Assembly: GCA_958436045.1 (NCBI GenBank)
Contig: CAUBIP010000007.1
Coordinates: 1-35,849 of the forward strand
Length of the DNA: 35,849 nucleotides
From: an uncultured Oscillospiraceae bacterium
Lineage (GTDB): Bacteria > Bacillota > Clostridia > Oscillospirales > Oscillospiraceae
Direction of reading: 5' to 3'
The number at the start of each line of letters is the position of its first letter. The stretch's first letter is position 1. The notes beneath the pieces were generated by a model. That model did not search any database. It saw nothing but the letters and a program-made list of their open reading frames with translations, and had not been told where the DNA came from. Of the stretch, positions 32,762 through 35,849 are shown piece after piece. The position numbers and the translations under genes are program-made.

Positions 32762-32800
32762 AAAAACCGCATGCCCCGGTTGGGGGACATGCGGTTTTTT
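32762..32800 (+). terminator. Intrinsic terminator of the hydrogenase operon
   Basis: AAAACCGCATG / CATGCGGTTTT with an inner CCCC/GGGG stem and exit TTTTTT. It lies 10 bases after the hydA stop. The near symmetry may also stop the leftward serpin gene. Confidence 0.9.
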
Positions 32801-32821
32801 ACGCGATAGGCGGTCGCTGCA

Positions 32822-34228
32822 TTACGCCGTGGTGTTGACAACGCCGGTGAAGAGGGGGAGGCCGTCGGCGTTGGTGATGGCGAAGAGGAAGGGACGGTCG
32901 AGGGTGAAGTCGATCTCCTCCAGGTCCTCCTCTGCGCATGTGGCCTCGACGGAGGCGATGGTGAAGGCGGCTGCCGTGCAGCCCTCTTCGTCGATCAGGA
33001 CTCTGGCGTCATGCTGCAGCTTCGAGACATACAGCCCGTCGCTGGCCGCGCCGCACAGGGGAGAGAAATCTGCGGTGCCGGGCTCAAATACATCCGTAAC
33101 ACCCAGCTGCTGCAGGCCACCCCGCAGGTCTGCCTCCCCGGTGACGTCAAATTTGGGGAGGGAGAGGTTGATCTGGGCATAGTCCGCGTCCTCCCACGCG
33201 CCGTTGGCAAGCAGGAACTGGGTCAGCGCCGCGTCGCCCAGCAGCGCGTCGGTCGTCACGCCGTCGTTTGGCAAAATCAGCCACATGCCGCCGCCGTTTT
33301 GCAGGGGCTTTTCGACGGCAGTAAACTGGCTGCCCCGGTAGAGCGTATTTTGGTCGCTCTCATGCAGAAAGTCGCAGGTCTCGGCCTTGCCCTCTGCGTT
33401 GGTAAACGTATCCGGCGCGGTCAGAGCTTGGTTAAATTCATCCTGCCAGGCCGCTTTAAAATAGAGGGTCGAGACCAGGGCCAGAACGGTATCGCGGCTT
33501 AGCTCCAAGCCGTCGGTTTGCCCCTTTAAAAGATCGTTTGTCTGCCGGTTGATCCAGTCGCGCAGCAGCTTGTTCGTCTTCTCCGCGCCCATGGTTCCCT
33601 GGAAGCTCTCGGCGTAATAATTTTTTGCCAGGCTGTCCAGCACGCTCTGGTTGAACGAGACATCCTCGTTCAGCCACAGGGAATTGGCAAGCAGGCTGGC
33701 CGACTGGCCGTCGTCGATGTAATTGGCCCGCCACAGGGCTTCTGCTTCTGTGCGGAGGGATTCCAGGTCGGCTACGCCCAGCAGGTCCAGCAGCTGCTGC
33801 TGGCTATCGCCGTCCGTCGTCTCTGCCAGCATGGCCAGGGCGAGATAGACATTGAGCGGGGAATAGACCGTGTTGCCGGTGCCGTCGCCCTGCAGCAGCA
33901 CCGGGACGCTCTTGGTGATGAAATCCGCCAGAGACTGGCGCTGGGCTTCGTCCATCTGTGCCGGGCGACTGGCTAGCCATGCCGCATAGGCGGCGCTATA
34001 GGCTTCGTCGTCAAAGCTGCCGTCTTCTTTGAAATAATCGGCATCCTGGGGGTAGGGGACAGTCTCCGGCCTTTCGACGGTGGACAACGCCTGGGCAGTC
34101 CCTGACAGGGCGCCTTGGCCCGGCCAGAGCAGCAGTCCGGCGGCCAGGATGACTGCCAGCAGTCCGGCGATTCCGCCGATCCATTTCGCCCGCCGGTGGG
34201 ATCGCGGCGTTTTTGCGTTCTTTTGCAT
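32822..34228 (-). CDS. Exported or membrane-anchored serpin (serine protease inhibitor)
   Basis: A 468-residue serpin. ATG 34228 is preferred over TTG 34234 because AGGAGG is eight bases away rather than two. The N-terminus is basic, then a hydrophobic segment (WIGGIAGLLAVILAAGLLLW) with no lipoprotein Cys, so it is a signal peptide or anchor. The serpin core begins at TVYSPLNVYLALAMLAE and includes LVSTLYFKAAWQDEF, ARVLIDEEGCTAAAFT (hinge; usual form EEGTEAAAAT) and DRPFLFAITN near the C-terminus. The hinge keeps small residues, so loop insertion and inhibition are plausible. The reactive loop (about TIASVEATCAEEDLEEI) is unusually acidic and has a Cys near the expected P1-P1' site. The target protease is unknown. 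Confidence 0.93.
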   Translation of the reverse strand: MQKNAKTPRSHRRAKWIGGIAGLLAVILAAGLLLWPGQGALSGTAQALSTVERPETVPYPQDADYFKEDGSFDDEAYSAAYAAWLASRPAQMDEAQRQSLADFITKSVPVLLQGDGTGNTVYSPLNVYLALAMLAETTDGDSQQQLLDLLGVADLESLRTEAEALWRANYIDDGQSASLLANSLWLNEDVSFNQSVLDSLAKNYYAESFQGTMGAEKTNKLLRDWINRQTNDLLKGQTDGLELSRDTVLALVSTLYFKAAWQDEFNQALTAPDTFTNAEGKAETCDFLHESDQNTLYRGSQFTAVEKPLQNGGGMWLILPNDGVTTDALLGDAALTQFLLANGAWEDADYAQINLSLPKFDVTGEADLRGGLQQLGVTDVFEPGTADFSPLCGAASDGLYVSKLQHDARVLIDEEGCTAAAFTIASVEATCAEEDLEEIDFTLDRPFLFAITNADGLPLFTGVVNTTA

Positions 34229-34322
34229 CTGCAATGCCTCCTTTATCGTGTCGGTACTTGATCAGACGAAGGCGGGGGAAAAAGGTTCCGCCCTGGCGGG
34301 GAAATTTTTCTCATAAAATATC

Positions 34323-35675
34323 TCACGCGGCTTTCAGCTGCGCCGAGACGCGCCGCCAGATGACGGCAAAATACGTCAGCTCCGCAATGGCGGTGACGAC
34401 CCAGCTGACGATATAGACGAGGTACAAGCTCATCATCGTTCCAAACCAGGCAAAGACCGTATACACCCAGACAATCCGCAGCATGCAGCAGCCCGCGATG
34501 ACCAGCGCCGTGGGGAAGATGCTGCGGCCCAGACCCCGGGCGGCGGCGATGGTGGCGTCCATAAACGCGGAGAAGGCGTAGGAGCAGCTCATGACCATCA
34601 GCCGCGTCATGCCGGCGTCGATGACGTCGGCCTCCGGCGTGAAGATCGAGAGAAACTGCCGCCCGAAGAGCACCAGCAGCCCGCCCAGGACCGCGCCTGC
34701 GCCGAAGCTGTAGAGCAGGCTGCAGCGGTAGGCCTTGCGGATGCGCGCCCGGTTTCCCGCGCCGTAATTTTGGCCGATAAAGCTGGAGCAGGCGGTGTAG
34801 AATGCGGCCATGACATCGTAGACGAGGCTGTCGGCATTGGCGGCAGCGGAGTTGCCAGCCACGACCGTCGCGTCAAAGGAGTTGACACCGATCTGGATAA
34901 ACAGATTGGCCAGCCCGAAGATGGAATACTGAATGCCGCAGGGCAGGCCCAGCTTCAGCAGTGCGCCTGCCTTGCTGCCATCCAGCCGCAGCCGCGCCAG
35001 GCGCAGGCCGTAGCCATCCCGGGTGCGGAAGAGCATCAGGATAATCAGCGCCGCCGAAAGGTACTGGGAGAGAATACTCGCCAGCGCCACCCCCGCGACG
35101 CTGAGCTTGCAGACGATGACGAAAAACAGATTCAGCAGCACATTCAAAACGCCTGCCCCCAGCAGAATATACAGCGGCCGCTTCGTATCGCCCGCCGCGT
35201 TGAGGACGGCGCTGCCAAAGTTATATAGCGCCACTGCCGGCATGCCGATAAAATAGATCCGCAGGTAAAGCATTGCACCGGGCAGCAGGCTCTTTTTTGT
35301 ATGCAGCACAGTCAAAAGCGGCCGGCAGAGGGCGCTGCCCGTCATACCCAGCAGCGTGCCCAGCAGCAGGCAGAGCAGCAGTGCCGTGTGGACGGTCTTT
35401 TGCAGGTTTTCCTCATCCCGCGCGCCGAAAAAGCGGGCGGTCAGGGCGTTGACGCCGTTGCCGACGCCCATTAAAAAGCCGGTGAACAGCGTCACCAGCG
35501 TCGCCGTCGAGCCGACAGCCCCCAGCGCCGTCGACCCGGCAAACCGGCCGACCACGGCGATGTCCGACATATTAAACAGCACCTGTACCACGTTCGAGAC
35601 CATCAGCGGCACGCTGAACCGAAAGATCTGCCGCCCAAGCGGCCCACGGGTCATATCCAAAGTGGTTTGCTTCAT
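34323..35675 (-). CDS. MATE-family multidrug/metabolite exporter
   Basis: Cation-coupled efflux transporter, 450 residues with about 12 membrane segments in two homologous halves. Typical elements are PLMVSNVVQVLFNMSDIAVVGRF at helix 1, GFLMGVGNGVNALTARFFGAR at helix 2 and the second-half counterpart FIGQNYGAGNRARIRKAY. The start has GGAAGGAG upstream. Its stop lies 94 bases before the serpin start, so the two may be cotranscribed, although a promoter was not found for either. The substrate is unknown. Confidence 0.92.
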   Translation of the reverse strand: MKQTTLDMTRGPLGRQIFRFSVPLMVSNVVQVLFNMSDIAVVGRFAGSTALGAVGSTATLVTLFTGFLMGVGNGVNALTARFFGARDEENLQKTVHTALLLCLLLGTLLGMTGSALCRPLLTVLHTKKSLLPGAMLYLRIYFIGMPAVALYNFGSAVLNAAGDTKRPLYILLGAGVLNVLLNLFFVIVCKLSVAGVALASILSQYLSAALIILMLFRTRDGYGLRLARLRLDGSKAGALLKLGLPCGIQYSIFGLANLFIQIGVNSFDATVVAGNSAAANADSLVYDVMAAFYTACSSFIGQNYGAGNRARIRKAYRCSLLYSFGAGAVLGGLLVLFGRQFLSIFTPEADVIDAGMTRLMVMSCSYAFSAFMDATIAAARGLGRSIFPTALVIAGCCMLRIVWVYTVFAWFGTMMSLYLVYIVSWVVTAIAELTYFAVIWRRVSAQLKAA

Positions 35676-35732
35676 ATTTTTTCAGACTCCTTCCTACCGA
35701 AATCTCCAATTTTTCGCATCAAGTGCGCACAA

Positions 35733-35754
35733 AAAACGCCCTTCCAGGCGTTTT
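35733..35754 (-). terminator. Terminator-like hairpin near the right edge
   Basis: AAAACGCC-CTTCCA-GGCGTTTT. On the minus strand the exit is GGCGTTTTTTGTGC, so it would end a leftward gene lying beyond the window and insulate the MATE gene. Confidence 0.6.
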
Positions 35755-35755
35755 G

Positions 35756-35787
35756 AAGCTTGTCAAAAATAAATTTTTGACAAGCTT
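35756..35787. repeat. Perfect 15-bp inverted repeat
   Basis: AAGCTTGTCAAAAAT and ATTTTTGACAAGCTT are separated by only AA. Adjacent to the terminator-like hairpin on one side and another inverted repeat on the other. Confidence 0.85.
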
Positions 35788-35822
35788 TCAAACGAGACCC
35801 GCTTCGCTGGGCTCTCGTTTGA
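35788..35822. repeat. Inverted repeat TCAAACGAGA / TCTCGTTTGA
   Basis: Ten-bp perfect arms (35788-35797, 35813-35822) with an inner CCC/GGG pair and loop GCTTCGCT. It is the third consecutive inverted repeat in 90 bases; the sequence continues beyond the window. Confidence 0.8.
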
Positions 35823-35849
35823 GGGGCTTGCACCCTGCTGCGCGCATAA

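Overview
The window is about 36 kb of GC-rich DNA from an anaerobic, spore-forming Firmicute of the class Clostridia. The spoVA spore genes, a three-subunit [FeFe]-hydrogenase, corrinoid-type methyl metabolism and two ECF-type transport systems suggest a gut Oscillospirales-type organism. The taxon is inferred from gene content and base composition, not from a marker gene. I see no rRNA, tRNA, CRISPR array, prophage or insertion sequence.

Left end (1-7.7 kb): the 3' part of addB and complete addA (double-strand break repair helicase-nuclease) run rightward. They converge on a leftward sporulation block: spoVAD, spoVAE and a previously uncalled 44-residue Asn/Gln repeat protein. The small gene has its own excellent sigma-G-like promoter. 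spoVAC is not next to spoVAD.

7.7-18.3 kb: eight closely spaced leftward genes (class A penicillin-binding protein, SAM methyltransferase, ecfA1, ecfA2, ecfT, truA, a membrane-anchored protein of unknown function, and a ClpE-like AAA+ unfoldase) end at a strong hairpin terminator. The penicillin-binding protein carries an unusual CPSC...CPSC insert and a Cys/His-rich tail.

18.6-24.6 kb: an APC amino-acid permease and a UroD/MtaA-type zinc methyltransferase form a leftward pair. Its roughly 300-nt leader has an inverted-repeat-flanked promoter, a terminator-like hairpin and mutually exclusive pairings that look like an RNA switch. Next to it is a group I cobalt/nickel ECF transporter (cbiMN fusion, cbiQ, cbiO) with a C5-T-G5 palindrome at its promoter, resembling a CsoR/RcnR-family operator.

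24.6-28.2 kb: a rightward EamA-type transporter, a leftward ECF S component that could use the EcfA1A2T module, a rhomboid-fold protein with a Cys/His-rich tail and no recognisable rhomboid active site, an 80-residue protein whose start region is buried in a perfect hairpin that also carries a sigma-G-like -10 in its loop, and a YpsA/DUF1273-like protein.

28.4-35.8 kb: a strong sigma-A-type promoter drives hydCBA, a probable NAD(P)-linked, perhaps electron-bifurcating hydrogenase, closed by a terminator. Leftward genes follow: an exported or membrane-anchored serpin and a MATE exporter. The right edge holds three consecutive inverted repeats.
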